The notes: generated by a model not told the origin, from the sequence alone. Positions 32,351-43,322 are shown, counted from the first letter of the stretch. The stretch: 64,000 nucleotides of DNA from Meiothermus sp. CFH 77666 (GCF_017497985.1 NZ_JAGDFV010000003.1:62001-126000), one strand, 5' to 3'. A program made the numbers and translations.

Positions 32351-33352
32351 ATGCCACTTCACCTATGGAGCGTGCTGCTCTTGGGGTTGGGCCTTCTGGC
32401 CCTGGCCCAGTCCGGCCCACCCCTGCGCACCCTGGCCGAGAAGCGCGGCCTTCAGATTGGGGCCGCGGTCGAACCCAACCTGCTGTTGCAAGACCCCGAG
32501 TATGCCCGGGTGCTGGCCCGGGAGTTCAACCTGCTGGTAGCGGAAAACGTTATGAAGTGGGGTGCTCTGCAAACCGCCCGCGGCCAGTTTAACTTTGGCG
32601 CTGCCGACCTGCTGGTGGACTTTGCCCAAAAAAACCAAATGGCCATCCGGGGTCACACCCTGGTATGGCATCAGCAGCTTCCTCGCTGGATATACGACCG
32701 ATTCACCCCGGCCGAGATGGAGGCCATCCTGCACCAGCACATCCAGACCGTGGTGGGGCGCTACCGGGGGAAGATTGCCTACTGGGACGTGGCCAACGAG
32801 GTGATCGGGGACGATGCCAGGCCCCGCACAACCCCGTTTGACGTTTTGCCCGATTATCTGGAAAAAGCCTTCCGCTACGCCCGCGCCGCCGATCCAAAGG
32901 CCAAACTTTTCTACAACGACTACGGGGCCGAAGGGCTTGGGCCGAAGTCGGACGCCATTTACGCCCTGCTCAAGTCGCTCAAGGAAAAAGGCGTACCGCT
33001 GGACGGGGTGGGCTTTCAGGCGCATCTAGACCTGAACTTCTCGCCCGAAGCCGCACGGATGGCGGAGAACCTCGAGCGCTTCGCTAGGCTGGGCCTCGAG
33101 ATTCACATTACCGAGATGGACGTGCGGTTGAGTGGGCCCGGCTCCAGGGCCGAGCGCTTGCGAAAGCAGGCCCAGATCTACCAAGAGGTTCTGCAGGTAT
33201 GCCTGCGTCAGCCTCGCTGTAAGGTCTTCACCCTTTGGGGGGTCAGCGATGCTTACTCCTGGCGGGCCGCCAGCGAACCCCTCATCTTTGATGCCGACTA
33301 CCAGCCCAAGCCCGCCTACTTTGCCCTACAACGCACGTTGCAACAGCCTTGA
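32351..33352 (+). CDS. GH10 endo-1,4-beta-xylanase (exported)
   Basis: 333 residues from ATG 32351 with AAGGAGGGTTA upstream. A signal peptide ([20 protein letters not shown]) directs secretion. The GH10 barrel shows [13 protein letters not shown], the substrate-binding [14 protein letters not shown], acid/base Glu150 in [11 protein letters not shown] and nucleophile Glu255 in [11 protein letters not shown]. No carbohydrate-binding module is attached. It would cut xylan outside the cell into oligosaccharides for the transporter encoded just upstream. Confidence 0.95.
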   Translation: MPLHLWSVLLLGLGLLALAQSGPPLRTLAEKRGLQIGAAVEPNLLLQDPEYARVLAREFNLLVAENVMKWGALQTARGQFNFGAADLLVDFAQKNQMAIRGHTLVWHQQLPRWIYDRFTPAEMEAILHQHIQTVVGRYRGKIAYWDVANEVIGDDARPRTTPFDVLPDYLEKAFRYARAADPKAKLFYNDYGAEGLGPKSDAIYALLKSLKEKGVPLDGVGFQAHLDLNFSPEAARMAENLERFARLGLEIHITEMDVRLSGPGSRAERLRKQAQIYQEVLQVCLRQPRCKVFTLWGVSDAYSWRAASEPLIFDADYQPKPAYFALQRTLQQP

Positions 33353-33362
33353 GGAGACCTGC

Positions 33363-34700
33363 ATGAAACGAAGCGACTTTCCCCCTGACTTCACCTGGGG
33401 TACCGCCACCTCGGCTTACCAGATCGAGGGGGCTGTCCAGGAAGACGGGCGTGGCCCAAGCATCTGGGACACCTTCAGCCGCACCCCCGGCAAAACCCCG
33501 GGCGGTGAGACCGGCGACCTTGCCTGCGAACACTACCACCGCTACCGGGAGGACATTGCCCTGATGAAGGAGTTGGGGGTGAACGCCTACCGCTTTTCGG
33601 TAGCCTGGCCCCGCATTTTACCCGAGGGCCGGGGGGCTCCGAACCCCAAGGGCCTGGACTTTTACGACCGGCTGGTAGACGCCCTGCTGACCCAGGGCAT
33701 CACCCCCTGGCTGACCCTCTACCACTGGGACTTGCCCCAGGCCCTGGAAGACCAGGGCGGCTGGCCCGCGCGGGAGACCGCCTACGCCTTTGCTGAGTAT
33801 GCCGACCTCCTCTCCCGCCACCTGGGCGACCGGGTACGGCACTGGATTACCCTGAACGAGCCCTGGTGCTCGGCACATCTGGGCTACCTGACCGGGGTAC
33901 ACGCCCCGGGCAAGCGGGACTTGAGCCTGGCAGTGCGGGCTTCACATCACCTGCTTCTGGCCCACGGCCTGGCCGTGCCCCTCATCCGCCGCAACGCCCC
34001 TGGGGCCCATGTAGGCATCACCCTGAACCTGGCCCCTGGCCACCCGGCCTCGCCCGACCCCGCCGACGTGGCCGCTGCCCAGCGCTTTGACGGTTTTCAG
34101 AACCGCTGGTACCTGGATCCACTTTTTGGCTTCGGGTATCCCCTCGACCTGCTCGAGCTTTACGGCAAGGTCACCCCTCCGGTGGAGGTAGGCGATCTGG
34201 AGATTATCGCCACGCCTACCGACTTCTTGGGCATCAACTACTACACCCGCGCGGTGGTACGGAACAGCCCTCTAGGCCCCTACCGCTTCGAGACCGTAAC
34301 CGCAGGCCAAGAGCACACCGCCATGAACTGGGAAGTGTATCCCGAAGGTCTTCTGGAGCTGTTGCGCCGCCTGAGCCGAGAGTACCGCCCCAGAGCCATC
34401 TACATCACCGAGAACGGCGCAGCCTACCCCGATGCAATAGGCGCAGATGGAGAGGTGCATGACCCAGGGCGTACCCGGTACCTCGAGCGCCACCTCACCC
34501 AGAGTCTTGCTGCCCTACAAGAAGGGGCGCCCTTGAAGGGCTATTTTGTGTGGAGCCTGCTGGACAACTTTGAGTGGGCCGAAGGCTATAGCAAGCGCTT
34601 TGGCCTGGTTTATGTGGACTTTGCCACCCAGACCCGCCGCCTCAAGGCCAGCGGGCGCTGGTTCCGGCGCTTTTTGCGGGAGGCGGTGGCCCGGCCATGA
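33363..34700 (+). CDS. GH1 beta-glucosidase / beta-glycosidase
   Basis: 445 residues from ATG 33363, preceded by GAGGAGACCTGC. GH1 family marks: N-terminal [20 protein letters not shown], acid/base Glu166 in TLNEPWCS and nucleophile Glu350 in [10 protein letters not shown]. No signal peptide, hence cytoplasmic. GH1 enzymes hydrolyse beta-linked disaccharides and oligosaccharides; in this operon it may act on xylobiose or mixed beta-glycosides. It overlaps the GH43 gene by 4 bases. Confidence 0.93.
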   Translation: MKRSDFPPDFTWGTATSAYQIEGAVQEDGRGPSIWDTFSRTPGKTPGGETGDLACEHYHRYREDIALMKELGVNAYRFSVAWPRILPEGRGAPNPKGLDFYDRLVDALLTQGITPWLTLYHWDLPQALEDQGGWPARETAYAFAEYADLLSRHLGDRVRHWITLNEPWCSAHLGYLTGVHAPGKRDLSLAVRASHHLLLAHGLAVPLIRRNAPGAHVGITLNLAPGHPASPDPADVAAAQRFDGFQNRWYLDPLFGFGYPLDLLELYGKVTPPVEVGDLEIIATPTDFLGINYYTRAVVRNSPLGPYRFETVTAGQEHTAMNWEVYPEGLLELLRRLSREYRPRAIYITENGAAYPDAIGADGEVHDPGRTRYLERHLTQSLAALQEGAPLKGYFVWSLLDNFEWAEGYSKRFGLVYVDFATQTRRLKASGRWFRRFLREAVARP

Positions 34701-36304
34701 AGATCGTGAACCCGGTGCTCAGAGGCTTCCATCCCGACCCCTCGATCCTGCGGGTGGGGGAGGACTATTACATTGCCACCTCCACCTTCGAGTGGTGGCC
34801 GGGGGTGCGGCTCTCGCACTCGCGCGACCTGGTGCACTGGCGGCCCATTGGCTACGCCCTGACCTGCACCTCGCAGCTCAACCTGCTGGGTAACCCCGAC
34901 TCGGGGGGCATCTGGGCTCCCTGCCTGAGCCACGATGGGGAGCGATTCTACCTGGTTTACACCGATGTAAAAACCTGGGGCAACGGCGAGGCTTTCAAGG
35001 ACGCCCACAACTACCTGGTCACGGCAGAGCACATCGAGGGGCCCTGGTCGGAACCGGTCTACCTCAACGCCTCGGGTTTCGACCCCTCCCTTTTTCACGA
35101 CACCGATGGGCGCAAGTGGCTCCTCAACATGCAGTGGGATCACCGCAAGGGCAAGAACCCCTTCGCCGGTATCCTCTTGCAGGAGTACGACCCGGTGCAG
35201 AAGAAGCTGGTGGGCCCGGTGCACCACATCTTCCGGGGCACCCCCCTGGGCGTAACCGAAGGGCCCCACCTGTACAAGAAAGATGGCTGGTATTACCTGG
35301 CGGTGGCCGAAGGGGGCACGGTCTACGAGCACGCCGTGACGGTAGCAAGGGCCCGCCGGATTGAAGGGCCTTACGAGGTAGACCCCTGCTACCCTACCCT
35401 CACCGCCCGGGGCCGCCCCGAGCTGCCCTTGCAGAAAGCTGGGCACGCCTCGCTGGTGGAAACCCCTGGGGGGGATTGGTACATGGCCCACCTGGTGGGC
35501 CGGCCCCTCGAGCCCCCCCAGGCCCCCCGGCGGCACTGCCCCTTAGGCCGCGAGACCGCTCTGCAAAAGATTCGCTGGACCCCCGACGGCTGGCCCCGGC
35601 TCTGGCAGGGCGGCAACGCCCCGGCCCTCGAGGTAGAAGCCCCGGCCCTGCCCCCCCACCCCTGGCCCCCAGAACCCGAGCGCGACGACTTCGACGCCCC
35701 CACCCTGAGCCTGCACTTCCAGACCCTGCGACATCCACCAGACCCCTCCTGGCTCTCCCTGAGCGAGCGCCCCGGCTACCTGCGGCTTTACGGCCGTGAA
35801 TCGCTCAGCTCGCGCCACCGCCAGAGCTTGGTGGCCCGCCGATTGCAGGACTTCTACGCCGAGGCCGAGACCGCCCTCGAGTTCGAGCCCCAGAACTTCC
35901 AGCAGATGGCCGGGCTGGTCTGCTTCTACGACACCGGCAACTGGGTCTACCTGCGGGTAAGCCGGGACGAGCAGCTTGGCAAGACCCTCAATATCCTCAC
36001 CTGCGACAATGGCCACTACGACGAGCCCCTGACCTGGGAGATTCCCATCGAAGGCCTGCACCGGGTTTACCTGCGGGTACGCTTCGAGTGTGAAACCTTC
36101 GGCTTTGCCTACTCGGCCAATGGCCAGGACTGGCAACCCATCCCGCTGCAATTCCCGACCTACAAGCTCTCCGACGACTACTGCCGAGGGTTGGGCTTCA
36201 CCGGCACCTTCATTGGCCTCTGCGCTCAGGATCTATCAGGTAGCCGGTTACCCGCCGACTTCGATTTTCTCAGCTACAGGGCAGCCGGAGCGGTTCCCAC
36301 CTAA
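34697..36304 (+). CDS. xynB: GH43 beta-xylosidase
   Basis: 535 residues; start overlaps the GH1 stop (ATGA). The five-bladed propeller begins [26 protein letters not shown] with general base Asp14, and the acid Glu lies in [16 protein letters not shown]. The C-terminal 200 residues form the beta-sandwich found in the GH43 xylosidase subgroup ([16 protein letters not shown] onward). Cytoplasmic, it releases xylose from the ends of imported xylo-oligosaccharides. The length matches the two-domain xylosidases. Confidence 0.93.
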   Translation: MKIVNPVLRGFHPDPSILRVGEDYYIATSTFEWWPGVRLSHSRDLVHWRPIGYALTCTSQLNLLGNPDSGGIWAPCLSHDGERFYLVYTDVKTWGNGEAFKDAHNYLVTAEHIEGPWSEPVYLNASGFDPSLFHDTDGRKWLLNMQWDHRKGKNPFAGILLQEYDPVQKKLVGPVHHIFRGTPLGVTEGPHLYKKDGWYYLAVAEGGTVYEHAVTVARARRIEGPYEVDPCYPTLTARGRPELPLQKAGHASLVETPGGDWYMAHLVGRPLEPPQAPRRHCPLGRETALQKIRWTPDGWPRLWQGGNAPALEVEAPALPPHPWPPEPERDDFDAPTLSLHFQTLRHPPDPSWLSLSERPGYLRLYGRESLSSRHRQSLVARRLQDFYAEAETALEFEPQNFQQMAGLVCFYDTGNWVYLRVSRDEQLGKTLNILTCDNGHYDEPLTWEIPIEGLHRVYLRVRFECETFGFAYSANGQDWQPIPLQFPTYKLSDDYCRGLGFTGTFIGLCAQDLSGSRLPADFDFLSYRAAGAVPT

Positions 36305-36412
36305 CCCTATTGCTCCAATATTCCAAACCGAAGGGAGAAAGGATTGGTCAAGGGGTCAAGGGTGTAGGCGCGGCATCGAAAAACACAGCGTGTCCTCCGC
36401 CGGAGGGTGTAG

Positions 36413-36441
36413 TTGACAGCTTAGCAAGGCAGTGATAGTTT
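36413..36441 (+). promoter_or_regulatory. Promoter of the xylFHG operon
   Basis: TTGACA (36413-36418), 17-base spacer, TAGTTT (36436-36441), in the 215-base gap between the GH43 and xylF genes. Confidence 0.7.
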
Positions 36442-36459
36442 TTTCTTGAGTCGAAAAAA
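36439..36459. promoter_or_regulatory. ROK/XylR operator candidate upstream of xylF
   Basis: Perfect 7-bp arms TTTTTTC and GAAAAAA separated by 7 bases, overlapping the -10 and start site. The geometry is identical to the site at 42155-42175 in front of xylR. Confidence 0.6.
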
Positions 36460-36519
36460 CCAAGGCCTTCTCAAGCACGCCCTCTGGTCGTCTCGGCTCA
36501 ACCTGAAGAGGAGGAGGAC

Positions 36520-37557
36520 ATGAAGTCACTCACCAAGATGTTGGTGTTTTTGCTCTTTGTGCTTTTGGCAGCCAGTTTTGCTCAGCCGCTTATTGTGGGT
36601 GTGAGCTGGGCCAACTTTCAGGAAGAGCGCTGGAAGATAGACGAGCGGGCCATCCGCGAACAGCTTGGTCGCATGGGCGCAACCTACATCAGCGCCGACG
36701 CGCAAAGCTCCTCGGAAAAGCAACTTAACGATATTGACGCCCTGATTGCCCGTGGCGCAAAAGCTCTGATTATCCTGGCCTGGGACAAAGACGCCATCTT
36801 GCCCGCAATTGACAAGGCCAAAGCGGCGGGTATTCCGGTGATCGCCTATGACCGCCTGATCGAGAACGATTACGCCTTTTACATCACCTTCGACAACGTG
36901 GAAGTGGGCCGGATGCAGGCCCGGGAGGTGTTCAAGGCTCGTCCCAAAGGCAATTATGCCTTTATCCTGGGATCCAACACCGACCCCAACGCCGACTTCC
37001 TGCATAAAGGCCAGCTCGAGGTGCTCGATGCGGCCATCAAGCGGGGCGATATCAAGGTAGTGGGCAAGCAGTACACCGAGGGTTGGAAGCCCGAGGTGGC
37101 CCAGCGCAACATGGAGCAGATCCTGACCGCCAACGGTAACAAGGTAGACGCAGTGGTGGCCTCCAACGACGGCACCGCCGGGGGTGTGGTGGCTGCGCTG
37201 GCCGCGGTGGGCCTGGCCGGTAAGGTGCCGGTCTCGGGTCAGGACGGCGACCAGGCTGCGCTCAACCGCGTAGCCCGCGGCCTTCAGACTGTGAGCGTGT
37301 GGAAGGATGCCCGCGAGCTGGGTCGCCGGGCCGCCGAGATTGCGGTGTTGCTGGCCAGGGGTACCTCCATGGACAAAATCCCGGGCCGTACCGTTTTTGC
37401 TGACGGTCCCAATAAGGTACGGATGAACGCGGTATTGCTCAAACCCATCCCCATCACCCGGAACAACCTCGACGTGGTGCTGCGGGCGGGCTGGATTACC
37501 AAGCAGGCCCTCTGCCAGGGGGTTAGTGGTTCGACCGCGCCTGCTGCCTGCCGCTAG
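36520..37557 (+). CDS. xylF: D-xylose ABC transporter substrate-binding protein
   Basis: 345 residues; ATG follows AAGAGGAGGAGGAC. A signal peptide ([22 protein letters not shown]) precedes a type I sugar-binding fold. XylF hallmarks include [33 protein letters not shown] and [15 protein letters not shown]. The C-terminal end has two cysteines (ALCQ, AACR) that may form a disulfide. It delivers xylose to XylH/XylG encoded downstream. Confidence 0.94.
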   Translation: MKSLTKMLVFLLFVLLAASFAQPLIVGVSWANFQEERWKIDERAIREQLGRMGATYISADAQSSSEKQLNDIDALIARGAKALIILAWDKDAILPAIDKAKAAGIPVIAYDRLIENDYAFYITFDNVEVGRMQAREVFKARPKGNYAFILGSNTDPNADFLHKGQLEVLDAAIKRGDIKVVGKQYTEGWKPEVAQRNMEQILTANGNKVDAVVASNDGTAGGVVAALAAVGLAGKVPVSGQDGDQAALNRVARGLQTVSVWKDARELGRRAAEIAVLLARGTSMDKIPGRTVFADGPNKVRMNAVLLKPIPITRNNLDVVLRAGWITKQALCQGVSGSTAPAACR

Positions 37558-37576
37558 ATCTTTGGTCGGATGAATA

Positions 37577-37600
37577 GGGTGGGCTCCGCCCACCCTTTTT
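37577..37600 (+). terminator. Intrinsic terminator/attenuator between xylF and xylH
   Basis: Perfect stem GGGTGGGC/GCCCACCC with a 3-base loop followed by TTTTT. It lies 20 bases after xylF, so the permease genes depend on read-through or an internal promoter. Confidence 0.85.
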
Positions 37601-37660
37601 GTGGGCTCCAATAGCGATATAATCCCATTCAACGATCAAAAGCAGGTGGAGGATCGGCGC

Positions 37661-38881
37661 ATGCAGATGCAAAGTGCTTCGAAGACCCACACCAGCCTGG
37701 TCAGCAGCCTGGGAGTGGATGGACGTATCCTGACCATGCTGGTGGTACTGGCTGTGGTTTGGACGGTATTCCAGATTCTTACCATGGGCCAGCCGGGGCA
37801 GTTCCTAAGCCCGCAAAACCTCTGGAACCTTTCGGTTCAGACAGCCGTGGTGGGCATCATGGTGGGCGGCATGGTGATGGTGATCGTGACCCGCCAGATT
37901 GACCTTTCGGTCGGTTCAGTCCTGGGTTTCAGCGGCATGATTATGGCCCTGATTCAGACGGTTCCGCCCCTGGGCTGGGGTGGGAACTGGCTTCTGGCGC
38001 TGCTGGCTGGCTTACTGCTCGGGGCCTTGATAGGGGCCTTTCAGGGGTACTGGGTGGCCTACTGGGGCGTGCCGGCTTTTGTGGTTACCTTAGCGGGCCT
38101 GCTAATTTTCCGCAACGCCACCTTTATCGTGGCCAGTGGGCGCACCATTGGCCCCCTCAACGACAACTTCAAGGTGCTGGGCGGCGGCCTCAACGGCTCG
38201 ATAGGGGAGTTCTGGACCTGGGTGGTGGGCTTTGCGGTGATGGCTTACATCGTCTACCAGGCCCTTACCAACCGCAACCGGCGTATCAAAAACGGCCTGC
38301 CCGTGCGTCCGATGTGGGCCGAGGTGGTGGTCATTGGGGCTCTACTGGCCCTGACCCTGGCCTTCGTGCTGGTGATGAATGCCTTTCCCTATCCGGGTAC
38401 CAATGTGCCCCGGGGCATGCCGGTGCCGGTGCTGATCACCTTGATAGTGCTGTTTGTGTTGAACTGGGTGGCGCTCAATACCCGTTTTGGCCGCTACGTG
38501 TTTGCCATTGGGGGAAACCCCGAAGCCGCTTTGCTGGCCGGTATCAACGTCAAGCGCATGCTGGTAGCGGTGTTTGCCCTGATGGGGATGCTGGCCGCCC
38601 TGGCCGGGGCGGTGCAGGCCGCCCGCTTAAACTTCGTGACCAACAGCATGGGGAACCTTCTCGAGCTCGACGTGATCGCGGCAGCGGTGATTGGGGGAAC
38701 GGCCCTGGCGGGGGGGAGCGGCACCATCGTGGGCGCGGCCCTGGGGGCCCTCCTGATGTCTTCCTTGCGTAGCGGCATGGTGCTGATGGGTCTGCCTACC
38801 GAATGGCAGAACGTGGTGCTGGGCGCGGTGCTGCTGGCAGCCGTGATCTGGAACACCGTATACCTGAGGAACCGGAGGTGA
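37661..38881 (+). CDS. xylH: D-xylose ABC transporter permease
   Basis: 406 residues from ATG 37661 with GGTGGAGGATC upstream. The sequence is strongly hydrophobic with about ten membrane segments. [20 protein letters not shown] is the family signature of the ribose/xylose permeases, and [20 protein letters not shown] lies near the end. It forms the channel for the XylF-XylG system. Confidence 0.92.
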   Translation: MQMQSASKTHTSLVSSLGVDGRILTMLVVLAVVWTVFQILTMGQPGQFLSPQNLWNLSVQTAVVGIMVGGMVMVIVTRQIDLSVGSVLGFSGMIMALIQTVPPLGWGGNWLLALLAGLLLGALIGAFQGYWVAYWGVPAFVVTLAGLLIFRNATFIVASGRTIGPLNDNFKVLGGGLNGSIGEFWTWVVGFAVMAYIVYQALTNRNRRIKNGLPVRPMWAEVVVIGALLALTLAFVLVMNAFPYPGTNVPRGMPVPVLITLIVLFVLNWVALNTRFGRYVFAIGGNPEAALLAGINVKRMLVAVFALMGMLAALAGAVQAARLNFVTNSMGNLLELDVIAAAVIGGTALAGGSGTIVGAALGALLMSSLRSGMVLMGLPTEWQNVVLGAVLLAAVIWNTVYLRNRR

Positions 38882-38883
38882 GC

Positions 38884-39654
38884 ATGACCCCATTGGTTGA
38901 AATGCGCGGCATTAGCCTTCGTTTTGGCGGGAACCAGGCCCTGGACAACGTATCGGTCAACCTGTACCCCGGCGAGGTGGTGGGGCTGCTGGGGCACAAC
39001 GGAGCGGGCAAGTCCACCCTGATCAAGGTGCTTTCCGGCGCTTACCGGGCCGACTCCGGCCAGATCTGGGTAAACGGGCAGGAGGTGCAGATTCGCACCC
39101 CCCAGGATGCCCAGGCCCAGGGTATCGAGACCATCTACCAGACCCTGGCCCTGGCCGACAACCTGGACGCGGTGGCCAACGTATTTCTGGGGCGGGAGAA
39201 GGTACGGGGGGTGATGCTGGACGAGGACATCATGGAACTCGAGGCCCGCAAGACCCTGGATCGCCTGCGGGTGAAAATCCCCTCCCTGCGCCTGCCGGTA
39301 GCCCAGATGTCGGGGGGTCAGCGCCAGACCGTGGCCATTGGACGGGCCATCTATTTCAAAGCTCGCTGCCTGATCATGGACGAGCCAACGGCAGCTTTGG
39401 GGCCGGAGGAAACCCAGAAAGTTCACCAGCTCATTAAGGCCCTCAAGGCCGAGGGGGTGGGGATATTCCTGATTAGCCACGACCTGCACGATGTCTTTGA
39501 CCTGGCGGATCGCATTACGGTGATGAAAAACGGGCGTGTGGTGGGCACGGTCTATACCCAGGATGTCACCCACGACGACGTGCTGGGCATGATTATCGGT
39601 GGGGTGATGCCCAAAAACGTTCGGCAGGCCGACCAGCCTGCGCCCCGGGCTTGA
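38884..39654 (+). CDS. xylG: Sugar ABC transporter ATP-binding protein, single-domain XylG
   Basis: 256 residues from ATG 38884, 2 bases after the xylH stop with CCGGAGGTGAGC before it. Walker [18 protein letters not shown], signature [15 protein letters not shown] and Walker [13 protein letters not shown] are present once only. The enterobacterial XylG has two tandem ATPase domains in about 510 residues, so here a homodimer is expected, as in FrcA-like systems. Confidence 0.9.
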   Translation: MTPLVEMRGISLRFGGNQALDNVSVNLYPGEVVGLLGHNGAGKSTLIKVLSGAYRADSGQIWVNGQEVQIRTPQDAQAQGIETIYQTLALADNLDAVANVFLGREKVRGVMLDEDIMELEARKTLDRLRVKIPSLRLPVAQMSGGQRQTVAIGRAIYFKARCLIMDEPTAALGPEETQKVHQLIKALKAEGVGIFLISHDLHDVFDLADRITVMKNGRVVGTVYTQDVTHDDVLGMIIGGVMPKNVRQADQPAPRA

Positions 39655-39687
39655 GAGGCCTGCCTTGAGGAAACAGGAGACAAGCCC

Positions 39688-41034
39688 GTGCCAACTGTAA
39701 CCTTTGTACCGCACCGGCTGGCGCTTATTCGGGTACCTGACGAGGTTCCGGTTCTGCCGCCAAAAGTGTTTACAGAGCGCTACAAGCGCCTGGAGGCCAG
39801 GCGGCAACAGGCCGGTCTGGATGCCATCCTGATTTATGCCGACCGGGAACACGCCGCCAACCTGGGCTGGCTGACCGACTTCACCCCCCGGTTTGAAGAA
39901 GCCCTCTGGATCCAGCTGGGAGGGCAGACCCCAACCTTGCTGGTGGGCAATGAGTGCCTGAGCTTTGCCCGGGCGGTTTGCAAGCTCGAGGCTAACCTCG
40001 AGCTCTACCAGGATTTCAGCCTGCCGGGCCAGGATCGCAGCCGGAGCACCGACCTGCCCGGTCTGTTGCGCAAGGCCGGGCTGGGCAAAGGGCTAGAGGT
40101 GGGGCTGGTGGGCTGGAAGCCCATGCAGGCCCTGGACGTGCCGCACTGGATTGTCGAGGCGGTGGAGTCAGTAACCGGCCTGGCTCCCCGTAACGCCGCC
40201 GACCTGCTGATGCATCCGGCCACAGGTCTGCGGGCGCGCCTCGAGCCCGAGCAGATCCGCTGGGCCGAATACGCCTCGGCCCTCTCCAGCGAAGGCATCC
40301 GCAACTGGGTCTGGGGTTTGTACGAGGGCCAGAGCGAGTGGGAAGCTGCCCAGCACCTGGTGTCCTGTGGCCTCGAGCTTTCCTGCCACCCCATGGTGAA
40401 CTTTGGCCCACAAATTCCCAGCGGCCTGAAAAGCCCCCGCAACCACAGGGTTCAGCCGGGCTTTTATGCCCAGGCCGCCTTTGGCCTGGTGGGGGGGCTG
40501 ACCTGCCGGGCCGGGCGGTTGGTGCGCGCGGACTATCGGGAGGACGCCGATGGGTATTTGGCACTTGCCACCAACTACTTGCAGGTGGTGCATGCCTGGT
40601 ACGCCGCCCTAGAGGTCGGGGTCTTGGCGGGGGAGGTGTTCGCCAAAGCCCATCAGACCAAAAACAGCACCTGGGACTTCGCGCTCAACCCTGGGCACCT
40701 GATTCACATGGACGAGTGGCTCGGCAGCCCCTTTGCAGAAGGCTCCGGGGTAGCCCTCCAGAGCGGTATGGCCCTCCAACAAGACATCATACCTGTCCCC
40801 CGGCACGGTCATACAGTTGTGAACATGGAGGACGGCCTGGTACTGGCCGACGCCGACCTGCGCCGAGAGTTGAGCCGCCTCGACCCCGCTTTGATGGAGC
40901 GAGTGAACCAGTGCCGTCAGGTGATGGAGCAGCTTGGCTACCAACTCAGCGAGGACGTGTTGCCTTTGTCCAACATCCAGGGGATTTTCTTCCCCTTTTT
41001 GCTACAGCCCGAGTATGTAGCCCGTTTTGACTGA
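39688..41034 (+). CDS. M24 (aminopeptidase P-like) protein, probably non-peptidase
   Basis: 448 residues from GTG 39688 with ACAGGAGACAAGCCC upstream. The N-terminal creatinase-like domain (RLEARRQQAGLDAILIYADR) and C-terminal pita-bread region are recognisable. The His region NPGHLIHMDEW and the last acidic ligand MEDGLVLAD remain. The segment that should carry the two metal-binding Asp residues (VQPGFYAQAAFGLVGGLTCR) has none, and the Glu of the EP motif is replaced in ALQQDIIP. It is probably catalytically altered. Its position in a xylose operon hints at a sugar-related role, which is unknown. Confidence 0.7.
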   Translation: MPTVTFVPHRLALIRVPDEVPVLPPKVFTERYKRLEARRQQAGLDAILIYADREHAANLGWLTDFTPRFEEALWIQLGGQTPTLLVGNECLSFARAVCKLEANLELYQDFSLPGQDRSRSTDLPGLLRKAGLGKGLEVGLVGWKPMQALDVPHWIVEAVESVTGLAPRNAADLLMHPATGLRARLEPEQIRWAEYASALSSEGIRNWVWGLYEGQSEWEAAQHLVSCGLELSCHPMVNFGPQIPSGLKSPRNHRVQPGFYAQAAFGLVGGLTCRAGRLVRADYREDADGYLALATNYLQVVHAWYAALEVGVLAGEVFAKAHQTKNSTWDFALNPGHLIHMDEWLGSPFAEGSGVALQSGMALQQDIIPVPRHGHTVVNMEDGLVLADADLRRELSRLDPALMERVNQCRQVMEQLGYQLSEDVLPLSNIQGIFFPFLLQPEYVARFD

Positions 41035-41047
41035 AAGGAGTACCCTT

Positions 41048-42094
41048 ATGCGAATCGGTATCGTGGGGGCAGGCTGGTGGGCCGGTTTTGCCCACCTTCC
41101 TGCCTTCAAAGACGCAGGGGCCGAAATTGCCGGCATCTATAGCCGCACCCCAGCCCATGCCCAAAAACTGGCCGAGCAGTTTGGCGTCCGAGCCTTTGAG
41201 AGCTACGAAGACCTGCTAGCAGCCTGCGACGGCGTGGCCATCTCCACCACCGACGACACCCACGCCCCCCTGGGCATCCGGGCCTTACAGGCGGGCAAGC
41301 ACCTGTTCATGGACAAGCCGCTGGCCCGCACCGTGCAGGAGGGGCAGGCCATTGTGGACGCTGCCAGGGCCCATCGGCGCATCGGCCTGACCGCCTTCAC
41401 CAGCCGGGGTGACCTGGCCGCCGAGACCGCGCAGGGGCTGGTGCAGTCGGGCGAAGTGGGCGAAATCCTGTACGTGCGTGGCTACTTCCACGGGGGCTTC
41501 ATGGGCGACCCGCAAGGCCCCACCACCTGGCGGGCCAAAGCAGAGATCGGCGGAGCCGGGGGTGTGCTGGCCGACCTGGGAGCGCACCTGTTCGACCTGG
41601 TGCGTATGGTGACCGGCCTCGAGTTTACCCAGGTGATGGCCCAGGCCCACATTCACCTAAAGCGCCCTGACCCGGTCACCAATTTCGACGAAGGGGCGGT
41701 GCTGGCCCGGCTGGGTGAGGCTAGCGGGGCTTTTTCGCTCTCGAGGGTACACATCGGCGCAGACCAGCGGCTCGAGCTGGAAATCCAGGGCAGCAAGGGG
41801 GCCCTTAAACTTTCGCCGGCCCTGTGGGGTCGGGGCAACAGCTTTCAGCTTCTTCTGGCCCGCCGCCCCGGCTTCTATCAGGAGGTCGCGCCGGATCCCG
41901 GCCTGCTCCGGGGGCGCAACCCCGAAAGCCCTTGGGGCTACTTTCAGTTCCTCGAGCTGGCTCGACGCTTTCTCGAAGGCGTGCGCACCCACCGGCAGCC
42001 CTCGCCCAGCCTGGAGGATGGTCTAGCCGCTCAGAGGGTAATCGAGGCGGTGGTGCAGAGCAACCAACAACAAGAGTGGGTGGCTTTGGAGTAG
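41048..42094 (+). CDS. Gfo/Idh/MocA family oxidoreductase
   Basis: 348 residues from ATG 41048 (AAAGGAGTACCCTT upstream). The Rossmann motif IGIVGAGWWAGFAHLPAF and the family-typical MDKPLARTVQEG (catalytic Lys in the DKP variant of EKP) are clear, followed by the beta-sheet C-terminal domain with LADLGAHLFDLVRM. These enzymes oxidise or reduce sugars and inositols with NAD(P). Within the xylose operon it may act on xylose or a related pentose/aldose. Substrate not determinable from sequence. Confidence 0.88.
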   Translation: MRIGIVGAGWWAGFAHLPAFKDAGAEIAGIYSRTPAHAQKLAEQFGVRAFESYEDLLAACDGVAISTTDDTHAPLGIRALQAGKHLFMDKPLARTVQEGQAIVDAARAHRRIGLTAFTSRGDLAAETAQGLVQSGEVGEILYVRGYFHGGFMGDPQGPTTWRAKAEIGGAGGVLADLGAHLFDLVRMVTGLEFTQVMAQAHIHLKRPDPVTNFDEGAVLARLGEASGAFSLSRVHIGADQRLELEIQGSKGALKLSPALWGRGNSFQLLLARRPGFYQEVAPDPGLLRGRNPESPWGYFQFLELARRFLEGVRTHRQPSPSLEDGLAAQRVIEAVVQSNQQQEWVALE

Positions 42095-42128
42095 CCTTCA
42101 TCAAAGCCGAAAAACCGCCTGAAGCCAA

Positions 42129-42158
42129 TTGACTACAGATAGGGCAATCTCTTATTAT
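42129..42158 (+). promoter_or_regulatory. Promoter of xylR-xylA-xylB
   Basis: TTGACT (42129-42134), 18-base spacer, TATTAT (42153-42158), just after the oxidoreductase gene. Translation of xylR must start downstream of it, which excludes the ATG at 42129. Confidence 0.7.
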
Positions 42159-42175
42159 TTCGTAACTAGAAATAA
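42155..42175. promoter_or_regulatory. ROK/XylR operator candidate upstream of xylR
   Basis: Perfect arms TTATTTC and GAAATAA separated by 7 bases, overlapping the -10 and predicted start. AT-rich inverted repeats of this type are characteristic of ROK repressors. Same geometry as the xylF site. Confidence 0.65.
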
Positions 42176-42197
42176 ATGCCCCGCTCCCAAAAGCCCT

Positions 42198-43322
42198 ATG
42201 TCCAAAGCGATGAGATCTAACTCCCTTGGCGGCACCCGGCAGCTGCGGCGCTGGCACCGTGCGCGCATCCTCCAGGCCATCCGGGCCGAGGCGGGCATTT
42301 CCCGGCTCAGGCTGGCCCGCAAGCTGGATCTCTCGCCTTCTGCCGTCACCGAGGCGGTGGCTGAGCTTCTCTCCGAGGGGTTGCTCACCGAAAGTCCCCT
42401 GCCCCCCACAGGCCAGGGCCGTCCTTCGGTAGCCCTCGACCTCGAGGGTGAGCGGCACGGGGTGCTGGCCTGGGAGATTGACCTTGACCGGATGGCGGTG
42501 GCCCTCCTAAACCTGCGGGGGGAGGTGCGGGCTCGAGCCGTGCTGCCCCCGGCTCCCGCCAGCCTCTCGGCAGCGCTAAAGCAGCTGAAGGCGGCTACCG
42601 CGCCCCACCTTTCGGGGGTGCGGGTGCTGGCTGCGGGCCTTTCCATCCCGGGGCTTCTGGAGCCCGCCCAGGGCCACCTGACCCTGGCCCCCAACCTGGG
42701 CTGGGCCGATTTGCCCTTGCTGGAGCGCTTCCGTGCGGCGCTTACGGGGCTGGGGCTGAACAAGACCCTGGCGGTGGTGGAAAACGAGGCCAACGCTGCG
42801 GCCTACGGCCTTTATGCCCTGGGGGGCCTGGCCCTGGAGCACTGCGTTTACCTGAGCCTGGGGGTGGGGGTTGGGGGCGGGGTGGTGGTGAACCGGAGCG
42901 TCTACCACGGGGCCCGCTTCCACGCTGGGGAGGTGGGGCACATCCCCTTAGACCCCCAGGGCCCCCCCTGCCGCTGCGGCAAGCGCGGCTGCGCCGAGGC
43001 CTTTCTCAGCTTTCGCCGCTGGCAGGAAGCCCCCACCCAGGCCCGGCTGGATGAGATGGCCGAACGGCTGGCCCAGCTTTCGGCGGTGGTGCTGGCCACC
43101 CTCGACCCCGAGCGCGTGGTGCTGGGGGGCCCGCTGGTCGAGGCCACCGGCGCGACCCTCCTGCGGTTGGTGCAGGCCAAACTCCCCCGCTACGCCCTCT
43201 CGGTGCACGCCCCCGAGCAGGTGGCGCTCTCGCCGCTGGGCCGGGAGGCGGCGCTTTTGGGGGTGGGGGCGCTGGCAGCAGACTTTTTTATGGAGCAAAT
43301 GGCCTACGAAGAGGTGAGCTAA
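42198..43322 (+). CDS. xylR: ROK family transcriptional regulator (XylR-like)
   Basis: 374 residues from ATG 42198; 42210 is an alternative and neither has a strong ribosome site. The N-terminal winged helix is [20 protein letters not shown] with a following [19 protein letters not shown] wing, then a ROK domain with [20 protein letters not shown] and the zinc-binding [12 protein letters not shown]. It is the first gene of an operon with xylA and xylB (1-base overlap with xylA), so xylose-responsive repression is the natural inference. Confidence 0.88.
   Translation: MSKAMRSNSLGGTRQLRRWHRARILQAIRAEAGISRLRLARKLDLSPSAVTEAVAELLSEGLLTESPLPPTGQGRPSVALDLEGERHGVLAWEIDLDRMAVALLNLRGEVRARAVLPPAPASLSAALKQLKAATAPHLSGVRVLAAGLSIPGLLEPAQGHLTLAPNLGWADLPLLERFRAALTGLGLNKTLAVVENEANAAAYGLYALGGLALEHCVYLSLGVGVGGGVVVNRSVYHGARFHAGEVGHIPLDPQGPPCRCGKRGCAEAFLSFRRWQEAPTQARLDEMAERLAQLSAVVLATLDPERVVLGGPLVEATGATLLRLVQAKLPRYALSVHAPEQVALSPLGREAALLGVGALAADFFMEQMAYEEVS

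Noticed and set aside
36526-37632. 368-codon frame antisense to xylF
   Set aside because: Shadow of xylF; translated sequence resembles no protein.
42129-42197. Upstream ATG for xylR
   Set aside because: It coincides with the -35 hexamer, so it cannot be in the mRNA from that promoter.
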